Source of the DNA: Paenibacillus sp.
GTDB taxonomy: Bacteria > Bacillota > Bacilli > Paenibacillales > NBRC-103111
Direction: 5' to 3'
NCBI GenBank assembly: GCA_029239545.1
Contig: JARBUQ010000269.1
Coordinates: forward strand, 1-6,620
Length of the DNA stretch: 6,620 nt
Every line of letters begins with the position of its first letter. The first letter of the stretch is position 1. Position numbers and translations under genes: made by a program. This document shows, one piece after another, positions 6,361-6,620 of the stretch. The notes beneath the pieces are model-generated. The model saw only the letters and a list, made by a program, of their open reading frames with translations, was not told where the DNA came from and searched no databases.

Positions 6361-6620
6361 ATGTTGGATGAATTTACAATGAAGCTCGTAGATCGATTGT
6401 TAAAAAACTACACAATCAAGAAAATTCCTTCAGAGATCAGGAACGAAGTCAAGCTCAGCTATAAGTTCAGAGGAAACACTGTGACACTGGTGGAGGAGAG
6501 AATCTCATTTAAGGGTGACCAGTGGGTGCACAGAGATCTGGCGCAATTCCGGCTGGATAAGGATACGAAGCAGTGGGTTGTTTTTTGGAAGAATAGCAAG
6601 GATAAATGGCTGGAGCATCC
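6361..6620 (+). CDS. DUF3024-type protein (3' partial)
   Basis: From ATG 6361 the frame stays open to the window end, giving 86 residues with no stop. The sequence reads MLDEFTMKLVDRLLKNY, then a basic segment, IRNEVKLSYKFRGNTVTLVEER (about residues 26-47), a WVHRDLAQFRLD strand, QWVVFWKNSKDKW and LEHP at the edge. The order R-x-x-V-x-L-x-Y-x-x-R-G-x-x-V-T-L-x-E-x-R followed by AQFR and W-x-x-x-W-x-x-x-x-D-K-W is the pattern of the DUF3024 family as I remember it from Bacillus and Paenibacillus. Those proteins are small, about 110 residues, and of unknown function, so roughly 25 residues should lie beyond the window. No signal peptide or membrane segment is visible, so it should be cytoplasmic. 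It follows a probable terminator and is likely its own transcription unit, although I could not place a convincing promoter. Confidence 0.82.
   Translation, partial: MLDEFTMKLVDRLLKNYTIKKIPSEIRNEVKLSYKFRGNTVTLVEERISFKGDQWVHRDLAQFRLDKDTKQWVVFWKNSKDKWLEH

Noticed and set aside
6353..6382. ATG at 6353 as an alternative start
   Set aside because: It gives only nine codons before TGA, is out of frame with the DUF3024-type sequence, and overlaps the AGGTGA site itself.

Overview
The window looks like a Firmicute chromosome, most likely Paenibacillus or a close relative. This rests on a giant surface protein that combines GLUG-motif beta-helix repeats, chitobiase-type Fn3-associated domains and a C-terminal S-layer homology (SLH) anchor. 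A minimal secreted trypsin-like protease with a TTG start and a DUF3024-type gene with an AGGTGA ribosome binding site fit the same picture, as does the intermediate base composition. No 16S rRNA or other taxonomic marker is present, so the assignment is inference.

Layout, all on the + strand. Positions 2-5446 hold the C-terminal 1,814 residues of a very large secreted surface protein; its start and signal peptide lie upstream of the window. In order it contains the tail of one GLUG cassette (2-598), a long second cassette (about 674-3034), a short third cassette (about 3053-4072), an Ig-like segment (about 4085-4312), two chitobiase C-terminal/Fn3-associated domains (about 4340-4864) and the SLH anchor (about 4910-5443). 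An 82-base gap with a strong hairpin but no U-tract follows. Positions 5529-6215 encode a 228-residue secreted serine protease with an intact His-Asp-Ser triad and no PDZ domain. A likely intrinsic terminator (6244-6298) closes that unit. A 145-base intergenic stretch with a possible leader peptide then leads to a DUF3024-type gene starting at 6361, which is cut by the window end.

How they may work together: the large protein would be exported and held on secondary cell-wall polymer by its SLH repeats, projecting a long beta-solenoid stalk. The protease is exported by its own signal peptide and could act at the same wall/exterior interface, either on surface proteins (possibly its neighbour) or in quality control. 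That link rests only on gene order and co-orientation. The DUF3024 gene appears to be a separate unit. I see no mobile element, CRISPR array, tRNA, rRNA or recognised defence system, and nothing that clearly amounts to a new system. The points most worth checking are the architecture of the solenoid and its anchor, and the small RNA/leader structures in the two intergenic gaps.
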